Of a DNA stretch of 64,000 nt, positions 54,725-64,000 are shown one piece after another (positions within the stretch are counted from its first letter, which is position 1; each line of letters begins with the position of its first letter). The stretch comes from Fragilaria crotonensis (Eukaryota; Bacillariophyta; Fragilariophyceae; Fragilariales; Fragilariaceae): positions 1 through 64,000 of the forward strand of contig JAKSYS010000013.1 in NCBI GenBank assembly GCA_022925895.1, given 5' to 3'. A program made the translations under genes and the position numbers. The notes beneath the pieces are model-generated. The model saw only the letters and a program-made list of their open reading frames with translations. It did not search any database and was not told the DNA's origin.

Positions 54725-55310
54725 GCCGGGAGACAGACGAAACTCCACAACATTTTCTTCGGTGCCAAAGAAGTAATGCAGCGCTCGACTCCAGTCTTGA
54801 CACATTAAGATCCGACATCCTCAACAACAACACCCACCCCATTAGATACCTACTGGCAGATGGCTTTCGCCACGTCACTCTGAACGATACACCGTTCGCA
54901 CCAACAACGACGCAATTTCCTGGCCACTTCCACCAAGCAATAGGCGAAGCCATTGAAAGTCAATCGTCAATTGGTTGGATGAATTCTCTCAAAGGCTTCC
55001 TGGCAAAAAAGTGGGGCGACATGGCAAAACTTGAGATGCACAGCCAAGCTAGCGACCAGAGGACGGGCGAACAACGAATGAAACATAGTCACCGCCCTTT
55101 GCGCCCATACTCGAAGGCTATGGCTAGCGAGGAACGCCGCACTTCATACTACAAACGCCAACGATCCGGTCACGTTCCAATCGGCAGAAGCAGCGGAAAT
55201 ATCATATTATCACAGCCGACCGCATCTACTGAGAATAGGTGACCAACACTATTGTCATCAACCTCTATCAAAGCTATTGGCTACACCGAGTACAGATATG
55301 GGAATGTTTG
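54725..55310 (+). mobile_element. LINE copy C: 3' fragment
   Basis: Begins directly behind the tail of copy A. Two or three frames give SSIGWMNSLKGFLAKKWGDM (as in IGWHQLLLGYLSKRW of copy A), then SYYHSRPHLLRIGDQHYC, matching HYHSNPSLIPTADQHYC. It ends about 55300. Only the C-terminal part survives, with several stops. Confidence 0.7.
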
Positions 55311-55909
55311 TCGGAGTGGCATGCTGTGTGGATACTATGTCAATCTGTAAGGGCTATGATTATGCAGCCGATGCGGGAGACAGCTTCCTTGACAACATGT
55401 CCAATTCAGTGGCTTTTGGCGAGGAAGATGACACTTTGTTTGGTCATTTGATCCCGGGCGGTGGTACTTGTCCTAACAACGATACTAAAACTGCACGCAT
55501 TGAGGACACTGCTGCGGCGAGTGAACCATTTGCCATTGAGGTTGAGTTGGTTGAAGAACAGGAATCCAAATGTGACTTGGACGTTCTTGCAACTGACATG
55601 AACACCCCTATCATGGCTACCCTTGAAACTACAGACGAAAGTGATAATGTCATTGTCATACCAAGCGCTTTGGTCGGATCAGCAGTTACGCTGGGACTTG
55701 TGGAGGAAATGCTACTTGATGATAGCGGCGCCACTGGTGGTGTCGCATACGACAACAAGCATACAACAGATCCGACGGATTCGAATCGTGAAGTCACTAT
55801 CGGAAATAGTGGAAAAGTTGCAGCATGGGGAGTTGACGCAATCAAGTTGAAGGACCTACCGGATGACAATGTACCTTTGGATGTGCCTGGACCTGTTTCG
55901 ATCGCGTAG
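55277..55909 (+). CDS. Acidic hypothetical protein downstream of LINE copy C
   Basis: Open for 210 residues from an ATG at 55277, but the first dozen codons still belong to the LINE C tail (LLATPSTDM reads on from it), so the true start may be the Met at 55301 or later. It is strongly acidic (EEDDTLFG, EVELVEEQES, TTDESDN, LLDDSGATGG) and rich in Val/Ala/Thr, with no signal peptide, no membrane helix and no known motif. The 3' side (to 55960) has more Asp/Val-rich sequence in frame-broken form. It could be a young or transposon-derived ORF, or a remnant. I cannot name a function. Confidence 0.35.
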   Translation: MATPSTDMGMFVGVACCVDTMSICKGYDYAADAGDSFLDNMSNSVAFGEEDDTLFGHLIPGGGTCPNNDTKTARIEDTAAASEPFAIEVELVEEQESKCDLDVLATDMNTPIMATLETTDESDNVIVIPSALVGSAVTLGLVEEMLLDDSGATGGVAYDNKHTTDPTDSNREVTIGNSGKVAAWGVDAIKLKDLPDDNVPLDVPGPVSIA

Positions 55910-57218
55910 GACATTCCTGTTACTATGGTCGCTACTGATGCTGCACCGGTGTCGCACCGATGGAGTCATTTTCGAAAATTCTGAAGTCAATCGGGCTTTT
56001 TAAATGCAAGACCGACCCATGCCTTTTCTACCTACGGTATTTGACAGGTACGGAAATTTAGAGGCAATCGTGGTCTCGTGCTGCGATGACTGCACTGCTA
56101 CTACTGGTCGTGAGTGGTAGGTCACGAGACTCAAGATTGGAATATCAGGAAGAAAGGCCATGCCGGAAGGAACTTTGGGCATTTTGTAGGATCCTCAGAA
56201 CACGGAGGACGTCAAGATCTACAGTGCTACTGTACCGTACAACGGGAACGGTACTGTCGTGTCAGCTTGTCCGTGCTCGGACTACGACGCTACAGTAGAT
56301 GTCTGTTCTGCCTATCATACCTTTGATGGTAATGGCTGGATAACTGTCCATACCAAGAAGAAGAAAGAAGGAGATCCTTTGGGCAACAATGGAATGAGTC
56401 AGGGGCCTAGGATGGTGCACCAGTATGATCCGCCCACAGGTGGATCTCACTCTCAGTTGACAAACTTGAATTGTAGTACATAAGTGCGCTGTCCCTTGTT
56501 CAAGACACGTAACTTCGTTCGTGTGGTCATGACACGTGCTGTGGAAGCAGATCATGCCCGAGGTAAAGAAACACGGCGTTGACATTCACGCATACTGCTA
56601 TTTGCGAATCGCGCACCTATTTTATGGTACGTACTGTACCCATTCGCCACACTATCGGAAGCTCATTGCTGAAATCTGTATCGAGTCAATGGATTGCTGA
56701 TTAGCCCTTCAATCCTCGCCCGAAGGCAAGGAATCCGAGCTTGCACAGGTAGCATCATTTTGTTACGGAACGCGGACGAATCCAATTACTGCCAAGCAGA
56801 CTGGACAACCCTTACGCTAGGTGTCAGGGGGGAAGTTAGCGGAATCATTTGGTGTTTAAGCAAAAAAAAACTGGAACTCTATTTCAACGTAGTGCCGTGA
56901 AGTTCATACCAAGGACACTCGACCCACACGACGAGACCGTGCCTTACGCAGACAAGCCCTCGCACCCCTACACTGACCACCTGCCGTACCCATTACTACC
57001 TCCAAGATCTCAAGTACTGGCAGATGGATCTTGTGCCTGCTCTTATCCTCGTCAACACCCGCTTTGGGTCCTCCCTTATAAGGGGCTCGCAATCCAGTTT
57101 TTGTTGACCCAACATCCTCGTGCAGTAATGTTTGCACCTCGTGGTGTTGAAGCTACAAGCACCCGGGACACAGTGAAGATAATTACAAATAAGATTGCGT
57201 TCTACCTAAGCAGAGTGA
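55910..57218. other. Stretch without recognisable genes
   Basis: Short plus-strand frames occur (for example 56259-56483 with NGWITVHTKKKKEG, and 56849-57271), none with a family motif or supporting context. Inverted GTACTGT/ACAGTAC words are frequent around 56240-56300 and 56630. The last part overlaps the 3' side of the ShK-repeat gene. Confidence 0.4.
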
Positions 57219-58376
57219 TCAACAATCGCCGCATGTCGCTGGACATTTATCCCTGTGGAAAACGCACCTGATGCCTTTCAATTCACCGACCCAAGCACAA
57301 TCTCTCTGGCGCCGACCAGGATCGACAAGAAATGTCCCGGACCGATCGCTGCAAGTTGGTGGTGGCACGGTGGGTGTGGGCGGCGTGGGTGTGGGTTGAC
57401 ACTTGCCGCATGTTACTGGACATTTGTCCATGTGGAAAACGCACCTGATGCGTTTCAATTGACCGACCCAAGCACAATCTTTCTGGCGTCGACCGGGATC
57501 GACAGGAAATGTCCCGGTTCGGTCGGTGCACCCCGCAGTGGTGGGCTGGTTGGGAGAGGGACAATAGTTGCATGTTACTGGACATTTATCCTTGTGGAAA
57601 ATGCACCTGGGGCCTTTCAATTCACCGACCCAAGCACAATTTCTTTTGCGACCGAGCCCGACATCAAATGTCCCGGACCGGTCGTAGCAAGGATTCCATG
57701 GTGTGGTGGGTGTGGGAGGAGTTGGCGGGAAGGGCCAGGAAGCAACTGGCACGTTGGAGTGGAGCATGGAGCGGCATGCTCCAGAGCACGATGTGTCGTC
57801 GTCACACTCAAAAATGCCATTCTCGCAGGTACAAATGTACGCAGGGAACTCGGTTCCGCAGCATTTCTGCTTTCCAATGGGACAGATGAGGCCTTCCACG
57901 CATGTCAATGGAGGATTGAAGGTGATCGGGTGTTGCTTGGGGCAAGTCGTCACCGGAGGAGTGGTTTCGCAAGGTTTGTACTCCGCGCAAGACCAGACTC
58001 CTTTGCTCACGTCGCAGCGACACGTGACCTTTGGATAGCTCAACTCATCAGGGCAAATTTGTTCTCCAAAGGCACAATTATAGTCGCCAGAAATGGCTTT
58101 CATCTTGGGGCATCGGCTTCCGTCGACTGGAGCAGTGTTCTCCTGAAACTTGCAACGCTTGAAGGCTTTGCCTGAGTTCCCCTTGTAGAAATCAAACCAG
58201 ACGGGGTCAGTGTAGTTTCTCAACTTTCTGAGGATGCGATTTTGTCCCGTATCTTCAACGTCTTGGACGTTAGCGCTTTCATCGCGTCCAAGCAGATGCT
58301 TCGCGGCAACCTCTTGAGAGAAAGCGACAACTAGGATGAGAACGAGAATCATTGTGCTCGTTTTGCAGCGAAACAT
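57219..58376 (-). CDS. Secreted Cys-rich protein with three ShK-like repeats
   Basis: The Met at 58376 (385 residues) opens a signal peptide (MFRCKTSTMILVLILVVAFS); 41 in-frame codons upstream have no such property. After an acidic pro-like stretch comes a Cys-rich domain (about residues 60-215: FDFYKGNSGKAFKRC, CPDELSYPKVTCRCD, CPIGKQKCCGTEFPAYICTC). Three ShK-like repeats follow at about 230-272, 283-326 and 342-385. Each has the form C-DR-GTF-V--GR-R-CAWVG-LK--RC-FH-DKCP-TC--C with six cysteines, and they are separated by Pro/Thr-rich linkers. ShK-type modules are common in secreted diatom proteins, where they probably help attachment or assembly in the extracellular matrix; the role here is inferred. 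The repeats are alike at DNA level too, so they spread by tandem duplication. Single exon. Confidence 0.85.
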   Translation of the reverse strand: MFRCKTSTMILVLILVVAFSQEVAAKHLLGRDESANVQDVEDTGQNRILRKLRNYTDPVWFDFYKGNSGKAFKRCKFQENTAPVDGSRCPKMKAISGDYNCAFGEQICPDELSYPKVTCRCDVSKGVWSCAEYKPCETTPPVTTCPKQHPITFNPPLTCVEGLICPIGKQKCCGTEFPAYICTCENGIFECDDDTSCSGACRSMLHSNVPVASWPFPPTPPTPTTPWNPCYDRSGTFDVGLGRKRNCAWVGELKGPRCIFHKDKCPVTCNYCPSPNQPTTAGCTDRTGTFPVDPGRRQKDCAWVGQLKRIRCVFHMDKCPVTCGKCQPTPTPPTPTVPPPTCSDRSGTFLVDPGRRQRDCAWVGELKGIRCVFHRDKCPATCGDC

Positions 58377-58590
58377 CTTGCCCGTTTGTTCTCCTGTTGG
58401 TATGTTCATCCGAATGATGAACAATATTGTAATGAACCTTGTCCTGAATCCTTGCTGTGAAATACTATGATACGTCGTCGGAATGGACAACTGAGCCACA
58501 ACGCAAAACGAACTTACTGCTGCCTGTAGTCACAGATCCTCGTGAATGAGTATGGAGGAAGAGTGCCAGTTACTTATGCCTTTAGATGCC

Positions 58591-59253
58591 GTTCGAGATT
58601 GCTGAGATCTCGGAGTAGTTCTACTCGGGACTCTGTGAAGTTGCCTTGAACTGATACATCGGAAAAATCTAATAAATGTTTCTAGATTTTCAAGTAACTT
58701 TGTACAACTGCACACCACGTTTTGAGCAAGATCTGACAAAGGGTTTACGGGAACATCAACCATTCAAGACCTTTTCCAGCCACCCCAATGGCCTTTTGTA
58801 CATTTAATCGCGTTCGAGATTGCTGAGATCTCGGAGTAGTTCTACTCGGGACTCTGTGAAGTTGCCTTGAACTGATACATCGGAAAAATCTAATAAATGT
58901 TTCTAGATTTTCAAGTAACTTTGTACAACTGCACACCACGTTTTGAGCAAGATCTGACAAAGGGTTTACGGGAACATCAACCATTCAAGACCTTTTCCAG
59001 CCACCCCAATGGCCTTTTGTACATTTAATCGCGTTCGAGATTGCTGAGATCTCGGAGTAGTTCTACTCGGGACTCTGTGAAGTTGCCTTGAACTGATACA
59101 TCGGAAAAATCTAATAAATGTTTCTAGATTTTCAAGTAACTTTGTACAACTGCACACCACGTTTTGAGCAAGATCTGACAAAGGGTTTACGGGAACATCA
59201 ACCATTCAAGACCTTTTCCAGCCACCCCAATGGCCTTTTGTACATTTAATCGT
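58591..59253. repeat. Three tandem 221-bp repeats upstream of the ShK-repeat gene
   Basis: Units begin GTTCGAGATTGCTGAGATCT at 58591, 58812 and 59033 and end CATTTAATCG. I see no difference between the three copies, so the expansion is recent or homogenised. A diverged half copy with its own flank lies at 59310-59425. Each copy is open on the minus strand for about 79 codons, but this repeats with the unit and looks incidental. Confidence 0.93.
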
Positions 59254-59309
59254 AGTGGCACGGCATATATCAGAAATGCCCCCTGCAAGCTGCAAGGAGT
59301 CAAATCCAG

Positions 59310-59515
59310 CAACTTTTCAGATCCTGGTGAATGAATATGGAGGAGGAGTGCGTGTCACTTATGCCTTTAAATGCCGTTCGAGATTGCTCAGAACTCGGAG
59401 TAGTTGTGTTCGGGAATTGGGACTCGCTGAAGTTGTGAAATTGTGAAGTTGTGAAATTGTGAAGTTGTGAAATTGTGAAGTTGTGAAGTTGTGAAGTTGT
59501 GAAATTGTGTAGACT
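59310..59515. repeat. Diverged unit and GTGAA(A/G)TT microsatellite
   Basis: Positions 59310-59425 resemble 58540-58640 (CCTGGTGAATGAATATGGAGG, then the GTTCGAGATTGCT start) with many changes. This runs into a simple repeat of GTGAAGTT/GTGAAATT, about ten units, at 59430-59515. Confidence 0.8.
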
Positions 59516-60174
59516 AGTAGTTTTTTTCAGATTGTTCTTAGCAGTTGTTAACTTGTGTACAGAGCGAGGGTAGGACTTCAGTACCCGTTCTTCTAATTTC
59601 GAATGGTAAATCCTACCTGGGATGGACGATGGTTAAGCGAGCAAACCCGTCACACAAAGGACACAGAATTGGCCCATGCATGCAACCAATATCATAGTAG
59701 TATCGTAATGATCAAACATGAGGCAAACGTGCACGATCGGTGACAAATGACTAAAGTTCGCCATACTGAACTACTCCTATCGGGGGAACACCCTTGCGAA
59801 CGATTCCCAGCACAACAAAATGTTGGGCATCTCCATGGCACACGAACACCGGTAGAAACTATGCTCATGCTATGTAACAAATCTCGATCTGCATTTGATT
59901 CAGTCACCTGTGGTTACGTCGTCGTCTCTTCACAACGTGGTGTTTATCACGCGTGAGACCGACAGGAAAATTCGTGGTTTCATCGTGACCCAAAACTTCC
60001 ATTTTCCTCATGCAGTAATCCTTACTGGATTAAGTCTAAATACACCATAGAATCATGATAGCTTTAGGCGTGAATTTAAATTGCACAATACTACTACAGC
60101 TTAATCCAGACTAATTAATTTATGGCGACTGGCTTGCATTTCATGGATTGAGTGCTTTAACATTTTGTGCATGA
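59516..60174. other. Intergenic stretch
   Basis: No gene seen. It contains the 3' side of the aspartic protease gene. Confidence 0.4.
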
Positions 60175-61918
60175 TTACTTCTTTGCCACAGCGAAGCCAA
60201 CTGTTTGATCGACGTAGTTGAAGACAGTGTAATATTTTCGCTAAAGAAGAAAACATTGATGTGAGAAATGCACTGAAGCATCATCACACACTGTGAATAT
60301 TAAATCAAGCAACTTACCATAAAGACATCACCCAAAATCCAGGACGGACCTCCGGATGGGAAGTCCATGCCCATAAACGCAAAGAGACACGTGCCCTGTG
60401 CCTGGATAACAAGATCTTTTCCGGGGATCGTATATTCCTTGCCAGCAATAGTCATGGAGAGATCTGGCAAGTCTTCAACGAGTTTGCAGTCAATAGTATA
60501 CTCTCCCACGATGTTGGCCTGGGCACCAATGGCCTTGGCAATCTTAGCAACCTCAGATTTGGGGCCAACCATCAAGGACGTACCTGAATCAACAATGGCA
60601 GTCAAGCCGACGTCATCTTGGTTCTTGTAGCGATCACCAATGGCAACACTGTCCAGCAAAATTTGCCAATAGGTGGCAGCATTCAATTTGACGAACGTCA
60701 AGTCACCTTCAAACTTGCTCGGATCGTAGCCTCCAAAAGTCAATTCTCCAGGACCGTTGTCGCCCAGGTAAAAGGAAAAGACGGGCTGGTCGACAACGTT
60801 CTGCTTAATGGCGTTCTCGAATACCGTCGGGGTACGGTCGATCGAAATGGATGAAAAGCCCAATCCGAGAATGCCATCAAATTTGCCCAAAGCGTATGCA
60901 AAACCAAGACCGCCAGCATCGCTGACTTCTGCGAAACGCTGTCCAGAAACGACCAAGTCATCGGCAAGAGTAATACTGTCGACTGAGAAGTATCCAGACA
61001 CAGAGCCACTTCCGTACATGATTTCAAAGTCTGCCCCGTCTTCCGAGTACGTGGTGGATGTTGCGTGGTCATACTTGTGTTTCTTTCCGAAGAATGGGTT
61101 TCCACAGTGGGTACATCCAACCTTGGGTACCCAAAGATTGGCAGATCCAGTGTCAAAGATAACTTGAAAGGATTGAGGAGGGTTCCCTAGTGAAATGGCT
61201 CCGTAATACTGAGCATTCGCATAGTCTTTGATTTGTTCGGATTCGCCCTTGACAGAGCCACGTAGCGAACGCATTTCAGATGCGGTCGCTGGTTCCATTT
61301 GGACTAATCCAAGAAGCGCATTCCGTTCACGCGTGAGATGAGCCAGGATCATGTCTTCGTCAGATCGTTTCATGAGGGGGATCTTTGTCATGGCGGAGGC
61401 AGCGCCAACGCTGATCATGACGGCCCATAGAGAGAATGCTGAAGAAAATGAGAGAACATGATTGTGAGGATACTTTGTGATCGTGACAGCGAAAGGTCAA
61501 TGTGGATGGTGACTTTGAAACAAGCAATTCGACATGGATACGGCAAGAATTGATGACCATGGACCAGAACATGCATTCGCAATACGAAACACGAACCAAA
61601 AGATCACGCACGTTTAAGAGGTCTTATAAACGGAACAAAAAGAGTGTGTAGCACTACAGTGGAAGTGCGTACACAAAGTACTGGCCAACTGAATTCTCGG
61701 AGTTCTAGATTGAGCAAATACCACCGGTAGTATACAAACGAACTTCTCGTACACCATGTACTGTACTCGCACGAGACTCAACGGCTCGATTAAATCGAGA
61801 ATCGAGCACGAAGATGACTGCGTTTCGTTTCGCGATGGGATAAACAATTATTCATGCAACCCAAGGCCTTGCAGGGAACAAGAGGCAACAGCACGCGTGT
61901 CTCACCTTGAAACTTCAT
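60175..61918 (-). CDS. Pepsin-type aspartic protease, secreted or vacuolar, three exons
   Basis: Three exons give 399 residues in one frame: 61918-61906 (ATG AAG TTT CAA G, only 13 bases), 61438-60318 and 60240-60175. The introns are 61905-61439 (GTGAGA...TTTTCTTCAG) and 60317-60241 (GTAAGT...TCTTCTTTAG). Exon 1 joined to exon 2 yields a clean signal peptide, MKFQAFSLWAVMISVGAASA; without it the protein would lack one. A basic propeptide follows. The two catalytic motifs are VIFDTGSANLWVP and AIVDSGTSLMVGP, with the flap Tyr in IMYGSGSVSGY. A CTHCGNPFF loop and YTIDCKLVEDLPD as in cathepsin D/saposin-free plant-type enzymes are present. The last exon gives RKYYTVFNYVDQTVGFAVA, the usual C-terminal strand. 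It should work in vacuole, lysosome or outside the cell. Confidence 0.93.
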
Positions 61919-62326
61919 CGTTGCAGTAAGAGATAGAATCCAAGTAGAATAGTGGGTTGATGGAGGTTTGAGGAATCCAGTGTCGCTCTGCGATCATACT
62001 TTTCTATCATAGGAACGAGAGAGAAAATTTTTGACACGGATCATACATCATAACATCATGCATGGTACAGTGTATGAGTTACGAGTACATCTTTACGTGA
62101 TACCGAGTTGCACCCAGACACGATTCGTTATTCTTGTCGTCTGCTGCTTGATGCATGATTGTACGTGTACTCCGTTACCACGGCGTACGGAGTACAGTAT
62201 TACTGTCTTTATCAATACTGTGTTCAGGTACAACTGACATAGGAACTGCTACGAAAGGACAGAGTTGCACAGTAGCTGGTACAACGGTAAGGTAGTATCT
62301 GAGCCGTTAGAGCTGCCATCCGGTGC
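61919..62326. other. 5' region of the aspartic protease gene
   Basis: No gene. The protease start is at 61918 and is transcribed leftwards, so this stretch should hold its promoter. GTAC-rich words (TACGGAGTACAGTA, 62185-62200) occur, but no element that I can name. Confidence 0.35.
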
Positions 62327-62334
62327 CATCACAT

Positions 62335-62978
62335 CAGAGACGGGAATTTCTGAAAACATGCAACCCATGGGTGCCCACGTAAATCTGTACTCACGGAATT
62401 ACCAGCCCAAACCCACCCAGAACCCACACCCTATTGCAGTTCGACCCAAGCCCACCCAAGCCCAATAGACAGTAGCAGTACCATTGCTTCGTGGTACTCC
62501 CGTAGATATTACCTACAGTCGTGTTCTTGTCAAGATGTGTCGGCCCACCCAGGCCCAACCATGAAATCCTGAGCTCACCCAAAACCCACCCTTAACCCAA
62601 TGGGTTTGGGTGGGCCGTGGTTTGGGTGGGCTGCAGAGAGGAATTCAAACCCAGCCCACCCAAACCCGGCCCACCCAAACCCATTGGGTTAAGGGTGGGT
62701 TTTGGGTGAGCTCAGGACTTCATGGGTGGGTCTGGGTGGGCCGGCAAATCATAGCAAAAAATGACAGTAGATGTTTGCTACCGGTAGTAGTAGAAACATA
62801 TACTCCAGTACTAACTACTGGGTTTGGGTGGGTTTGGGTAGGTCTTGGTAGATCGTATGGGTTCTGGGTGGGTTTGGGCTGGTACTTCCGTGAGCGTAGC
62901 TTTACGTGGGTACCCATGGGTTTGATATTTTCAGAAATTCCCGTCTCTGGTGGGCTGGGTCCGAAATTCCCGTCTCTG
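62335..62978. mobile_element. Foldback hAT-type MITE, 644 bp, 8-bp target duplication
   Basis: The ends are CAGAGACGGGAATTTC and its reverse complement (62963-62978, and once more at 62934-62949). Exact CATCACAT duplications lie at 62327-62334 and 62979-62986. Long inverted arms made of CCCACCC/GGGTGGG words make almost the whole element self-complementary. A second, inner palindrome lies around 62570-62715. No coding. The same end is seen at 24508-24568. Confidence 0.88.
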
Positions 62979-63020
62979 CATCACATAGCATACACCAATG
63001 ACCCATGATATCAATCGACA

Positions 63021-64000
63021 ATGACAAGAATCATAACTCCGATTGCCCTCCTGTTGTGTCTTCCTTCAAAAATTCAGCCTGTAGATACGGATCTAAACTG
63101 TACACTCTGTTCTGATGGTAAGTCTAGACACACAATAAGCGGGGCTCTTTATATTTAACAATACTCGAGTAATTCCAAACTACCAACTACCGGTAGTACA
63201 GGTAGGTCCAACGACCCTTCATGTGATGAAGTGCTGACTTTGTTCTTAAAGACCAAGTGCTGCGACCGGTTGCGACTTGGTCTCTGGACTGTCCATTGAG
63301 TTTTGATTGAGTCATGCTCGCTCGGACAAGTAGATTCACATGTGATACGTGGGTTGACAAACTCCAGTGCGAAATCAATCTTGCCCTGCACCTCATGCCT
63401 AACGCTATTCCACTTCCCACACCAGGATCAATCCCTAACAATCCTAATGGTAGAAGTAGATTTGGTGATGAAACGATTACTTGTCAAGAGGCCTATGACT
63501 TGGGGCCTATCTTGCTACCGGAGGACAATTGTACGTTCTTCCAAGACATTGGCACCAAGATTTGTTACTGTGGTGTAGAACTCCCGACCAATAATTATTC
63601 GTGTCCTCTCTGCGAAGATGGTACTGCACTACCAGATGGTCTGTTGGAGGCATTTCCCGGTGAAACATGTGCCGAGATGCAAGTGGATGCCAAGCGCGAC
63701 AGTGCAATTACGAATTCCTCCTCCACGAATCAATCCAGGTGCGTGTATTACCAAGGTGTGGTGGGCACTACTGTGGTTGCAACAATCCAATGTCCTCCGC
63801 GGATGTCTGTCGCATTTGTGGTGATGGCGTGGATCTGCCAAACCCTCAACAAGAAATACCAGAAGCGACATCTTCGTCGTCATTGTCGTCGTGCATAGAA
63901 TTTGAGTTTAACGCTTCGGTCAGTGGTACATGCAGTGCTGCTCGTGATTCATACCAAAAGGAGTGTTGTTCGAATACGCCCAGTCCGACACCAACCAGCA
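63021..64000 (+). CDS. Secreted Cys-rich protein, partial, with apparent frameshift
   Basis: Exon 1 (63021-63117) encodes MTRIITPIALLLCLPSKIQP, a signal peptide, then DLNCTLCSDG. It ends at a good donor site (G|GTAAGT, 63118). The acceptor is not certain; ATTGAG|TC near 63311 keeps frame and leads into TCDTWVDKLQC. Then come DETITCQEAYDLG, CTFFQDIGTKICYCGVELP, YSCPLCEDGTALPDG and SRCVYYQG, repeated C-x2-C-x-DG modules. At about 63755 the frame must shift by one base to continue as GGHYCGCNNPMSS, VCRICGDGVDLPNPQQ and SGTCSAARDSYQKECC to the window end. The original frame runs on only to 63898 with unrelated sequence. The repeated C-x-C-G/C-x2-C-x-DG layout is common in extracellular diatom proteins; I infer cell-surface location, with function unknown. 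The window cuts the gene. Confidence 0.65.

Noticed and set aside
56849-57271. A frame with LFQRSAVK, the same eight residues as in LINE copy A near 53730
   Set aside because: The match stops after about 24 bases and nothing else in the frame resembles the LINE. It may be a tiny remnant but cannot be supported.
58530-59205. Three identical 79-codon frames on the minus strand
   Set aside because: They simply repeat with the 221-bp unit and show no protein features.
62610-63008. A Gly/Trp-rich frame with repeated GWVWVG-type words
   Set aside because: It is the translation of the GGGTTTGGGTGGG repeats of the foldback MITE.

Overview
The window looks like nuclear DNA of a pennate diatom or a close stramenopile relative. 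Two proteins begin with a signal peptide followed by a diatom-type plastid cleavage motif (HAFVP in serine acetyltransferase, HSFSP in an Mpv17-like protein). Genes carry few, short GT-AG introns. The ordinary genes are typical of diatoms: a bacterial-type class I aldolase, a secreted subtilase with a Cys-rich tail, a secreted ShK-like protein and a pepsin-type protease. Most of the 64 kb is transposable element. No rRNA, tRNA or CRISPR array was recognised.

Layout. 1-2300: a decayed DDE-type DNA transposon. 2301-14125: an 11.8 kb element (E1) bounded by 24-bp inverted repeats and inserted into it. E1 carries a plus-strand cassette with a GNAT acetyltransferase-like domain, a Ulp1-like protease and a papain-fold-like protease, a minus-strand zinc-finger/transposase-like gene, and a spliced accessory gene. 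14387-18182: a PIF/Harbinger element with TTA target duplication. 18426-24108: an island of four host genes (Mpv17-like, subtilase, plastid serine acetyltransferase, class I fructose-bisphosphate aldolase). 24572-28666: a second, better preserved Harbinger element with TAA duplication.

28670-31503 holds no clear gene. 31504-36345 (E2) is a second, diverged copy of the E1 plus-strand cassette, without a visible transposase. 36391-43283 is a recent but broken tyrosine-recombinase (DIRS/Ngaro-like) retroelement with split direct repeats. 44280-44635 is a hAT-type MITE. 45070-55310 is a head-to-tail nest of three LINE copies. The middle copy is split by a 2.4 kb insertion with a 17-bp target duplication; that insertion contains a 60-bp minisatellite and a reversed LINE tail. 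57219-64000 is a second host region: a ShK-repeat secreted protein, an aspartic protease with a 13-base first exon, and a Cys-rich secreted protein that runs off the window. Between these lie 221-bp tandem repeats and an 8-bp-TSD foldback MITE.

The most interesting feature is the E1/E2 family. Two independent loci keep the same order of GNAT, protease-like region, acidic tract, basic coil and a papain-like C-S-H-N domain. In E1 the cassette sits between inverted repeats together with a transposase-like gene. I do not know of a described element with this combination. Frames are broken in both copies, so intact relatives elsewhere are needed to define it.
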